DNA of 35,697 nt from Acidobacteriota bacterium (lineage in GTDB: Bacteria; Acidobacteriota; Vicinamibacteria; Marinacidobacterales; Marinacidobacteraceae), in contig JAPPGX010000025.1 of the NCBI GenBank assembly GCA_028877265.1, forward strand, positions 1-35,697. The letters run 5' to 3'. The notes under the pieces are model-generated. The model saw only the letters and a program-made list of their open reading frames with translations. It did no database searches and was not told the origin of the DNA. The position numbers and the translations under genes were made by a program. Of this stretch, positions 1 through 8,237 are shown in pieces (the first letter of the stretch is position 1; the number at the start of each line of letters is the position of its first letter).

Positions 1-3000
1 CTCCGCGTCGGAGAGCCGCTTCAGCACCACCATCCCGCAGCCCTCACCCCGCACGTAGCCGTCCGCCCGCGCATCGAACGTCTTGCAGCGGCCGTCCTCC
101 GCCAGCATGCCGGCCGCCGCGAACGCTTCCGTCAGACCGGCCCCGAGGACCGCGTTCACCCCTCCCGCGAGCGCGAGATCCACCTCCCGGCGCTCCAGCG
201 CCGCGACCGCCTGGTGGACCGCCACCAGCGAAGCCGAGCACGCGGTCTCCACCGCGACCGCCGGGCCCTCGAGTCCCAGCGTGTAGGCGACGCGGCCGAT
301 CGCGGCGGAGAAACTCCACCCGGTCGAGCGGTAGAGCCCCGGGGCGGTGTGCGCCACGAGGCCCCCGAAGTCACTCGCGAACATCCCCGCGAACACGCCT
401 GTCCGGCTGCCGGCGAGGCTTCCCGGCGCGATCCCGGCCTCTTCCAGCGCTTCCCAGGTCACTTCCAGCAGCAGCCGCTGCTGCGGATCCAGCAACTCGG
501 CCTCCACCGGCGCGATCCGGAAGAACTCCGCATCGAACCGGTCCAGACCCGAGACGTACGCGCCCCGACCGCCGGGGGATCCAACTTCGGCAAGCTCCCC
601 GCCGGGTCGGCCCTCGGTCACCAGATCATCGCCCCGGAGCAGCCGTCTCCAGAAGTCATCGAGGCCGCCGCCGCCCGGAAAGCGGCAACCCATTCCCACG
701 ACCGCGATCCGATCGGCCACCCGGACCCTCGGCGCAACCGCGACCCCGACGCGCGCTTCCCGCGGCGCCCCGGTCGGGACCGCCGTTCGGGTCGCCACGT
801 GAGCCGCGAGCCGCGACGGCGTCGGATAGGAGAAGAAGTCCGCCTCCGAGACCTGGGCCGCCCCGCCCAGCGCCCGGTTCAGGCGATGACGCAGTTCGAC
901 GACCTGCAGCGACTCCAATCCCGCCGCGAGGAAACCCACGTCCGCCGGGGGGGCCGTCTCAAGCCGCAGGAAGCCCCGCATTTCCCGCCGGAGGAACGCC
1001 TCAATGCGGCGCGTCCGGGCGGCGACGGGCTCGGGGCAAGCCGCGAGGCCGACCCCGACGCGGCCGCGCGCCGGTTCCTCGTCCGGTTCGTCCACCCAGT
1101 ACCGGCGTCCTTCGAACGGATACATCGGGGCCGCCGACCGGCGCCCGCGCCGCTCTCCGAAAAGAGCCTCGAGCGGCGCCCGCATCCCGGACTCCCAGGC
1201 GCGCGCGAGCGCCTCCGCCGCGCCCGCTGCGGAATCGCGGGGGCCCGTGAGCGTCGGAACCAGAAGGGGCGACGGTGTCCCTCTCGGCCAGGCGCCGCTC
1301 GCCGTGAGAGATGTCCGTCCCCGCGGCCCCAGATCCACCAGAACGCGCACGCCGAGGTCCGCGAGCGTCCCCACCGCCGCGGCAAACCGAACCGGATTCC
1401 GGATCTGTCGCCGCCAGTACGCGCCGCCCATTTCCCTGGCGTCCCGGATCACCTCCCCCGTCATGCTGCTGACGAACGGGACCGTTCTCGCCCCGACTGG
1501 GAGCGCCGCCCCCGCCGCCTCGATCCGGTCGAGGATCGGGTCCATCAGCGCGGAGTGGGAGGCCTCGCTGATCGAGAGCATGGCGGTCCGCACCCCTTCG
1601 GCCGCCAGTCGTTCCAACACCGCCTCGAGCAGGGGGCGGGGACCGCTGAGCACCTGGTGGCCACCGTTGTCGGACGCCACCTCCAGTCGTCCCGCCCCGC
1701 CGTCGCCGCGAAGCTCCGGGACGCGCTGCTCCGCCTCCGGAGCACGGAGAAACACGGCCCCCATCGCCCCGCCGGAGCGCACCGATCCCATCAGCCGTCC
1801 CCGGCGGATCGCGAACCGCATGCCCTCTTCCAGGCTGACCATCCCCGCGGCATGCGCCGCCGCCACTTCCCCGGCGCTGTGGCCGAGCACGGCGGCCGGC
1901 GCCAAGCTGTAGGACTTCCAGAGCGCCGCGAGGCCGCAACCGAGCGCATAGAGCGCCGGCTGGGTCCAGGCCGTCGCGTCGAGATCGCCGGCGGCATCCG
2001 GCGCGCCGAAGATCACCGGCAGCAGGGCGTCCCCTTCTTCCTCGCGGAACACCGCGTCGCAGCGATCCAGCACGTCGCGCACCGCCGGTTCCGCGCCGTA
2101 GAGCGTCCGCCCCATCCCCGGCCACTGGCCTCCCTGCCCGGGGAACACGAAGGCGAACGTCGGGGCGGTCTCGGCCGGGACGCCTCGATCGCCCGCCTCC
2201 ACCGCCGCGAGACGCTCGACGAGTTCCGGCTCGTTCCGGAACACGACGCCCGCGCGGCACGAGAGCGCGCTGCGGCCGACCGCCGCCGTCCAGGCGAGGT
2301 CCGCGAGGCGCACACCGGGCCGCTCGCCGATCCACGACCGGTAGCAGCCCGCGAGGCGCGAAAGCGCCCCCGGTGTCTTCGCCGAGAGTGCGAGCACCAG
2401 CGCCTGTTCCTCCGGCGCCGCCTCCTCGCGAACCGGCGCCGCCTCCGGCGCCGCCTCCTCCACGAGCACGTGAGCGTTCGTGCCCGAGAGCCCGAACGAA
2501 CTCACTCCCGCTCGCCTTCGGAGTGCGCCCGACGGCCAGTCCATTGACTCCGTTACCACGCGCACCGGGAGATCGGCCCAGGCAATCCGCGGGTTCGGTT
2601 GCTCGAAGTGGACCTGCGCCGGTAGGCGTCCCGACCCGATCGCGAGCAGTACATTGATCAGGCCGGCGATCCCCGCCGCCGCCTCCAGGTGACCCACGTT
2701 GCCCTTCACCGAGCTCAGCAGCAGCGGACGAGCAGGCTTCCGCTCCCGTCCATAGACAGCGAGGGCGGCGCCGACCTCGATGGGATCTCCGAGCGGCGTC
2801 CCCGACCCGTGCCCCTCCAGGTACTGCACATCCGCCGGAGCCCAACCCGCTCGCGCCAGCGCTTCCTCGATCAGCCGCTCCTGCGCCGGACCGCGCGGAG
2901 CCGTGAGTCCCGAGCTCGCGCCATCCTGATTGACCGCCGTTCCCCGGATGACGCCCAGGATCCGGTCTCCCGCCGCCCTGGCGGCCGAGAGCCGCTTGAG

Positions 3001-4101
3001 CACGACGATGCCGCAGCCTTCGCCCCGTACGTATCCGCGGGCGCCCGCGTCCCAGGAACGGCACCTGCCCTCGGGGGACAGCATTCCACCGGCCGCGAAC
3101 GTCTCGGTCCGCGCACCGCTCGCGATCACGTTGACCCCGCCGGCGAGCGCCAGCTCCGCATCGCCGCCGAGAATCGCCGAGGCCGCCTGATGCACCGCCA
3201 CGAGGGACGACGAACTCGCGGTGTCCACCGCAATCGCCGGCCCTTCGAGGCCCAGCGCGAACGCGACCCGGCCGACGGCGCAACTCGCGCTGCTCCCCGT
3301 GACCGCGTACACGCTCGCCGCCCGCTCCGGCGGCACGAGGTCCAGATAGCCGCTCGCGCCAACGCCGGCGAAGACCCCGGTCCGCGTGCCCGCGAGGGAC
3401 TCTGGCGCGATCCCGGCGTTCTCCAGTGCGTGCCAGCTCACCTCCAGCAGGAGGCGGTGTTGCGGATCCATCAGGTGCGCTTCCGCGTCCGGAATCCCGA
3501 AGAACGCCGCGTCGAAGTGGTCCATGCGCGGCACGAAGGCTCCGAAGCGCCGAGGGTCCGGCGGCGGGCGTCGGTCCGGGAACAGCCTCCCGACGCGCCC
3601 TGCGCCGGATCCCGGATCGCCCTCCACCACCGCGTCGCCGCCGGACTCCACCAGCTTCCGGAACCCGTCGAGATCCTCGCCTCCGGGAAAACGACAGGCC
3701 ATGCCCACCACGGCCACGCCATCCGGCCGCCCGGGATCCCCCACGGGCGGCCGATCCCCCGCCGCTCCGCGAGCGAGCCGCCGCGCGAGGGACGACGCGC
3801 TCGGATAATCGAATAGCGCCGTCGGGGACAGCACAATCGTCCTTCCGAGACGATCGTTCAGGCAGGTTCGCAGTTCTTCCGCCTGAACCGAGTCGCCCCC
3901 GAGCGCGAAGAAGCCGGCGTCCGCGGGCGCCGGGCCGGGAAGATCGAGCGCGCGCCCGATTTCCTCACGGAGAATCGTACGGAGGCGACTCTCGGTTGCC
4001 GCCAATTCCGCGAGATCCCGGTCGCGCGGGGGACCGCCGGCCGCTTCCGGCGCTCGCGGACGGCTCCCCGTGAGTGCGCCCTCTTCCTCTCGCTTCACCG
4101 C
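1..4101 (-). CDS. Type I modular polyketide synthase, N-terminal part (ACP-KS-AT-ACP-KS...), truncated by the window edge
   Basis: Multidomain PKS that builds an acyl chain on carrier proteins. Numbering is from a GTG at 4101; the frame is closed by a TAG at 4120-4122. Order: ACP1 (GGDS, pantetheine Ser about 71); KS1 (starts about 128; His motifs EGHGSGT about 431 and NVGHLE about 471); AT (starts about 648; GHSAGE with Ser about 742; SEASHS with His about 849); ACP2 (GLESLQ, Ser about 1064); KS2 (starts about 1128; VETACSASL with Cys about 1288), which runs off the edge after residue 1367. KS1 reads VDTASSSSL: the catalytic Cys is Ser (codon AGT, 3214-3216), as in decarboxylating loading-type ketosynthases. 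No KR, DH or ER lies between AT and ACP2. ACP2 has Glu where Asp usually precedes the pantetheine Ser. PKS identity is certain; the start codon is less so because the ribosome site is weak. The product cannot be told from this part. Confidence 0.93.
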
Positions 4102-4426
4102 GTCCGGCCTCGCCCGCTACGCCTCTGCAACGGGCGGCGCGGCGGGCGCCGGGAGGCGAGACGGGATCGTGGGCGGGCAGCGGGTAGGCCGTTCCCATCG
4201 CAAACCGACCGCAGAAGCCCGCGACGGGGCAACGGCCCGACGCCCAGGGACATCCGATGAGCAGACGCGGTGCGGGGCCACAGGAGCGCGGGATGCGGAT
4301 TTCGGATGTCGCAGTCCACGCCGCATGGAATCTGGATCGGGCGCGCGCTCGGTCGCCGCTCGGTTCGTAGTATCGCACGCGGAACGCGCACCGGAAGCGG
4401 GGACTCGGTGCGCGTCCCGGCGGGCT
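4102..4426. other. Intergenic gap between PKS and hydrolase
   Basis: About 325 bp between two minus-strand genes. Overlapping open frames exist on both strands, but their Arg/Pro/Ser-rich translations show no recognisable motif and look like GC-driven shadows. I see no convincing promoter hexamers, hairpin or repeat. It most likely holds the PKS promoter and leader. Confidence 0.4.
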
Positions 4427-5293
4427 TCAGGACGGGACAAAGCCCGCCACTCTCAGGAAATCCACGGTCCGCGCGACGCATTCCTCCGGTCTCTCGAGCT
4501 GTGCGAGATGGGTGACGCCGGGGAGCGACTCGAAGTTGACGGACCTTGCCCGGCTCAAGTCGCAAGCAGGAAGGAAATAGTGTTCGAGGGAGGGATCGGC
4601 GCCTACGACCTTGACCGGCAGCGACAGGGCATCCGGATTGACGAGCCGCGCAAAACGCGGTGTCGCCGCGAGGATCTGCGCCTCGTACTCGGGTGGGCAG
4701 CGAAGCCGGTGGCCGCCGCCGTCCTGACGGAGCGTGGCGCGCGCCATCAGGCGAAGAGCCTCCGGCTGCACGCGGGCCATCGCCGGCTGAGCGCTCATGA
4801 CTTCGATGAAGTGCGCCTCGCTCCGGAAACGGGCGGCTCGAATCCTAGTGCGCGCCTCGGCCCGGTGACACGCCAGATCGAAGACCCGCTGACCGACCCC
4901 CGGTGTGGACAGGGGCGGATCGAACAGAACGAGCCCCGCGTAGGAGACCGCGACGGACGGCGACAAGATGGCGGCCAGACAGGAAATCGAGTGGTACACA
5001 CCCGCGCGGGGTCGGAGCCCGAAGCTGCGGTCCACGGCTTTTCCGACCGCTTCCACGTCTCGGCAGAGGTTGGGAACAGTGTGGCGCGCCAGGTCCCCGA
5101 GCGGGTTCGCGCCGTGATTGCGAAGGTCGAAGATAATGACGTCGAAGTCGCCTAGCAGCAGCGACCAGAACGGGTAGTAGAGATCAATCGCGAGCCCGTT
5201 GCCGTGGCTCAGCAGCAGGCGGGGGCCGTCCGGGTTCCCGTAGCGCCGTACCGGGATCGTGACCTCGTCGTCCAGCCGGACCTTGAGGATCAC
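4427..5293 (-). CDS. Alpha/beta hydrolase upstream of the PKS
   Basis: Alpha/beta-hydrolase fold protein, about 288 aa from a GTG at 5293. Visible features: an oxyanion-type HGNG near residue 30 (SHGNGLAIDLYYPFW), a strand ending FDLRNHG, a nucleophile elbow reading GVYHSISC (H-S-x-S rather than G-x-S-x-G), and a late His in GVTHLAQLE; Asp in VVGADPS or in LFDPPLS could complete the triad. The frame stays open upstream to a TTG at 5434, but residues before the GTG look non-coding (Ser/Pro-rich) and the conserved part begins right after it (ILKVRLDDEVTIPVRRYG). It is co-directional with the PKS, 325 bp away, so it may serve that pathway as an editing or release hydrolase. That role is inference; the substrate is unknown. 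Confidence 0.8.
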   Translation of the reverse strand: MILKVRLDDEVTIPVRRYGNPDGPRLLLSHGNGLAIDLYYPFWSLLLGDFDVIIFDLRNHGANPLGDLARHTVPNLCRDVEAVGKAVDRSFGLRPRAGVYHSISCLAAILSPSVAVSYAGLVLFDPPLSTPGVGQRVFDLACHRAEARTRIRAARFRSEAHFIEVMSAQPAMARVQPEALRLMARATLRQDGGGHRLRCPPEYEAQILAATPRFARLVNPDALSLPVKVVGADPSLEHYFLPACDLSRARSVNFESLPGVTHLAQLERPEECVARTVDFLRVAGFVPS

Positions 5294-5691
5294 GGCCGGC
5301 GGCGGGGGCGTCGCGCCATCCGCTGGTAGGGGCTGTAGCGGTCGTTCGGTCGCGGGTGTATGAGGACTGCGGGATAAGCAAGACCCTCCACGTTCCGGGT
5401 TTGCTTTCCCTGTTGAGGTTGAAGAGACGGACAAGCTCCAGCTTCGCGATCACCCTGCTCCGAAGGTCAGGACCAAGGCGGCCAAGAGAGGGCAGAACTG
5501 TATCGGCTACGATACACGGCGGCACGGCGGACCGGGACAGCGGCTCCGACGCAGATTGCGTGAGGGGGAGGCTCCCGTGGGGTCGAGTGTTGGGTACGGT
5601 TGAATTCCCTGGCACAGAGGCGGCCTAGATTCAACGGGTTAAAGCGACAGTTATACTCCCGTGCCGTCCACCACCGGGAGGAGAATCCAAC
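5294..5691. other. Divergent intergenic region between hydrolase and lolA
   Basis: About 400 bp separating the minus-strand hydrolase from plus-strand lolA, less GC-rich near lolA. A minus-strand frame crosses it (from 5615) with a fairly natural composition, but it shows no motif and overlaps the hydrolase in another frame, so I do not call it. The lolA promoter and ribosome site lie at its right end. Confidence 0.4.
5652..5683 (+). promoter_or_regulatory. Probable lolA promoter -10 element and ribosome binding site
   Basis: TATACT at 5652-5657 is a five-of-six match to a sigma-70 -10 box. The expected -35 position carries only a poor match (ATTCAA or TTCAAC). A strong Shine-Dalgarno, GGGAGGAG at 5676-5683, sits 8 nt before the ATG at 5692 and fixes the lolA start. 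Initiation would give a leader of roughly 30 nt. Confidence 0.4.
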
Positions 5692-6423
5692 ATGCGACGA
5701 ACCGTTTGTATGCGGATCTTCCCCGTCGCTGTCGTCCTGTTCGGCTTGGCCCTGTTGGCGTCGGCCGCACCGGGAAATGCGTCGTCCTCGCGATCCGCGC
5801 CCGACCCTGAAGCGGTCGCGCTCATCGAGCGCGTCGAGGCGTACCACCAGTCCCTGCCCCACTTCGAGGCGCGCTTCGAGCAGCGGTTCTCACCGCGCAT
5901 CTTCGGCCGCGACCGCGTGGAGAGCGGCCGGTTGACCGTCAAGCGGCCGGCCCGGATGCGCTGGGACTACGAGGCGCCCGAGCCGAAGGTCTTCGTCAGC
6001 GACGGGAACAACACCTGGTTCCACGTACCCGCCGACCAGCAGGTCGTGGTGGGCGCGTTCGGCAGCGGCGGCCAGGGGACTGACACGGAAACCGGCGCAC
6101 TGAACCCCCTCGAGTTCCTGACCGGGGACGCCACGATCCTCGACCACTTCGACGCGCTGCTCGGGAGCGAGCCGCCGGGTCCCGGCCTGCGCACGGTGGC
6201 GCTCGTCCCGCGGCAGGCGAACGGAGAGATCACTTCGCTGTCGCTCACGGTCGACGCCGACAGCGGCCTGATCCAGGGGATCGAGTCGGAAGACCTGGAG
6301 GGGAACCGGACGACGTTCCGTTTCACCGACTTCCGGTTCGGGACCTCCCCCGACGACTCGATGTTCACCTTCACCATCCCGCCGGGGACGGACGTGGTGA
6401 CGGCATCGGACATCCGCCCATGA
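5692..6423 (+). CDS. lolA: Outer-membrane lipoprotein carrier protein LolA
   Basis: Periplasmic chaperone that carries lipoproteins released by LolCDE to the outer membrane. 243 aa with an N-terminal signal peptide (about residues 1-30, hydrophobic stretch VVLFGLALLASAA). The mature part has the LolA layout: an N-terminal helix with LPHFEARFEQRF, then strands including GRLTVKRPARMRWDYEAPEP and KVFVSDGNNTWFHVP, then alternating beta segments ending in FTIPPGTDVV. This RPxRMRWxYxxP pattern is typical of the family. The start is set by a GGGAGGAG site 8 nt upstream. The stop overlaps the next gene's ATG by 4 bases, so the two are translationally coupled and the secretin lipoprotein may be a client. 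Confidence 0.92.
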   Translation: MRRTVCMRIFPVAVVLFGLALLASAAPGNASSSRSAPDPEAVALIERVEAYHQSLPHFEARFEQRFSPRIFGRDRVESGRLTVKRPARMRWDYEAPEPKVFVSDGNNTWFHVPADQQVVVGAFGSGGQGTDTETGALNPLEFLTGDATILDHFDALLGSEPPGPGLRTVALVPRQANGEITSLSLTVDADSGLIQGIESEDLEGNRTTFRFTDFRFGTSPDDSMFTFTIPPGTDVVTASDIRP

Positions 6424-8066
6424 CGTTCGCCGGAGGGGGCCTCCGAGGCATTCCCCTGCTTCTCCTCGCGGCCGGCCTCGTCGGCTGCGCAACGAGCCGC
6501 CACTTCACCGCGGGCGAGACGGCGGAACGGATGGGCCGCTACGACGACGCCGTGGTCCACTACGCCCGGGCGGTGGCCGAGGACCCCACCGATGCCGCGG
6601 CCCAGCTCTCGCTGACCCGCGCCAAGGTGCGGGCGGCCGAGGAGCACGCCAAGGAGGCGGAGCGGCTCGCCGCGCTCAACGACTACGCCGGGGCGGAAGA
6701 TGCCCTGCGGGCGGCGATCATTCTCGCGCCGGAAGAGACGTCCTACCGGGACCGGCTGGGCGTGATCCAGGCCGCGGTCCAGGAGCAGGCCGAGGACGCG
6801 AGAGCGCTGACGCTCGCCGAGCTGAAGGAGGAGGCGCTGACCCGCCCGCTGGGTCTCGACGTGCCGGAGGACGCCCGCGCCCCCGCCAGCTTCGTGTTCC
6901 GGGATGCGAGCCTTCGCTATGTCCTCCTGACCCTCGGGGAGATCGCCGGCGTGAACGTCGCCTTCGACGAGGACTTCGTGGATCAGACGGTCTCGATCGA
7001 GGCGGAAGACTCCACCTTCGAGGACGTGATCCGCAGCCTGACCGAGACCACCGGGCACTTCTTCCGGGTCGAGTCACCCCACCTGATCACGATCGTCCCC
7101 GACACGCAGAACAAGCGGCTCCAGTACGAGCGGCAGGTCGCGCAGACCTTCTACCTCTCCTCGGCGGACCTCGTCCAGACCTCGGACACCCTGCGCATCG
7201 TGCTGGGAATCCGGCAGATCGCCACCCACGAGGGGACGAACTCGATCACGATGGTGGACACCTGGGAACAGGTCCGTTCGGCCCAGCGCATCATCGAGGC
7301 GCTCGACCGAAGTCCCGGCGAAGTCATCGTGGACGTGGAACTGATGGAGGTCAACCGCACGCATCTGGAGCAGTACGGGATTCCCCTGCTGTCGCCCCAG
7401 ACCGAGGGACAGGGCATCTCGGTGGCCCTCACGCCCCGGCTGGACACCGTGCTGCAGAACCCCTACGAACGCGGGAACCTCCAGGTCGCGGGCCTGCCGG
7501 GCGCGATCCTGAACCTCGTCCGCTCCGATACCGACACCCACGTTCTCGCGAATCCCCAACTCCGGGCGTCGGACGGCAAGCCCGCCCTCGCCGACTTCGG
7601 CGAGCGGGTGCCGGTCCCGGTGACCACCTTCGCGCCGATCGCGACGGGGGGTCTCGCGCAGCAGCCCACGACCACGTTCGAGTACGAGAACGTCGGGGTC
7701 AGCATCGAGGTCCTTCCCCGGATCCACCACGACGACAGCGTCACCCTCGAGGTCAAGGTGCGGCTCGACAACGTGTCGGGCACCGGCTACTCGGGACTCC
7801 CAACCTTCGGCAACAGGAACGTGGAGACGACCCTGCGCCTCAGGAACGGCGAGACCAGCATGATCGCCGGCCTGATCCGCCAGGAAGAGCGGAGCAGCCT
7901 GAGCGGTCTGCCCGGAGTCGCCGACATCCCGGTGATCGGGCGGCTCTTCGGCCAGAACTCCGACAACCTGACGGAGTCGGACATCATCCTGACCATCACC
8001 CCCAGGATTGCGCGGCGCGCCGATCTCGACCGGGAAACGCTGCTCCCGCACATCGTGCGGAGGTAG
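6420..8066 (+). CDS. Lipoprotein secretin (type II/IV secretion outer-membrane pore) with N-terminal TPR region
   Basis: 548-aa secretin-family outer-membrane channel. A signal peptide ends in the lipobox LVGC (Cys 23), predicting lipidation. Residues about 28-130 are TPR-like helices (MGRYDDAVVHYARAVAEDP). About 155-230 form an STN/N-type domain (FVFRDASLRYVLLTLGEIAG), followed by a second N domain, and about 300-540 form the secretin core: VIVDVELMEVNR, LANPQLRASDGKPA, NVGVSIEVLPRI, then the signature GLPGVADIPVIGRLFG. No pilus or GspE/F/G genes are present here. It could be a PilQ/GspD of a dispersed system or a stand-alone pore; the subtype cannot be decided. Its coupling to lolA fits a lipoprotein needing Lol transport. 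Confidence 0.88.
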   Translation: MTFAGGGLRGIPLLLLAAGLVGCATSRHFTAGETAERMGRYDDAVVHYARAVAEDPTDAAAQLSLTRAKVRAAEEHAKEAERLAALNDYAGAEDALRAAIILAPEETSYRDRLGVIQAAVQEQAEDARALTLAELKEEALTRPLGLDVPEDARAPASFVFRDASLRYVLLTLGEIAGVNVAFDEDFVDQTVSIEAEDSTFEDVIRSLTETTGHFFRVESPHLITIVPDTQNKRLQYERQVAQTFYLSSADLVQTSDTLRIVLGIRQIATHEGTNSITMVDTWEQVRSAQRIIEALDRSPGEVIVDVELMEVNRTHLEQYGIPLLSPQTEGQGISVALTPRLDTVLQNPYERGNLQVAGLPGAILNLVRSDTDTHVLANPQLRASDGKPALADFGERVPVPVTTFAPIATGGLAQQPTTTFEYENVGVSIEVLPRIHHDDSVTLEVKVRLDNVSGTGYSGLPTFGNRNVETTLRLRNGETSMIAGLIRQEERSSLSGLPGVADIPVIGRLFGQNSDNLTESDIILTITPRIARRADLDRETLLPHIVRR

Positions 8067-8073
8067 AAGCTTC

Positions 8074-8096
8074 GGAGCGCCGGTCCTCCGGACGGC
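8074..8096 (+). repeat. Intergenic palindromic repeat, copy 1 (degenerate)
   Basis: GGAGCGCCGGTCCTCCGGAC begins 7 nt after the secretin stop. It belongs to the window's GGAGCGCCGGTC-loop-GACCGGCAC family, although its right arm is degenerate. Its position suggests a 3'-end hairpin for the lolA-secretin transcript. Confidence 0.6.
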
Positions 8097-8192
8097 ATCG
8101 CCGAGCGCAGCCAGGCGAAGCTGCGAGACGCCGATCCGCGTACGGCGCGTCATGAGGAGAAATAGCGCTGTGACGTGCGCGGTGCGGACCAC

Positions 8193-8226
8193 CGCGCGTG
8201 CCGGTCGGAGACCGGCGTTCCAGGCC
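8193..8226 (-). repeat. Intergenic palindromic repeat, copy 2 (reverse orientation)
   Basis: Read on the minus strand this is GGAACGCCGGTCTCCGACCG followed by GCACGCGCGGTG. The arms GCCGGTC and GACCGGC flank a 3-base loop. It starts about 16 nt past the mpl stop, on the strand of mpl transcription, so together with copy 1 it puts a hairpin at the end of each convergent operon. Confidence 0.7.
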
Positions 8227-8237
8227 GGCGGTTTCGC

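Noticed and set aside
214-2547. A 777-residue open frame on the plus strand opposite the PKS
   Set aside because: The translation is Arg/Pro-rich with no motifs; it is the antisense shadow of the minus-strand PKS, whose frame shows KS, AT and ACP signatures.
1001-3283. A 760-residue minus-strand open frame over the PKS
   Set aside because: Gly/Arg-rich out-of-frame shadow. The true PKS frame carries codons ending at multiples of 3 and continues off the window edge.
5184-5615. Minus-strand 143-residue frame upstream of the hydrolase
   Set aside because: It has a fairly natural composition but overlaps the hydrolase in another frame, turns into shadow sequence there and has no family motif.
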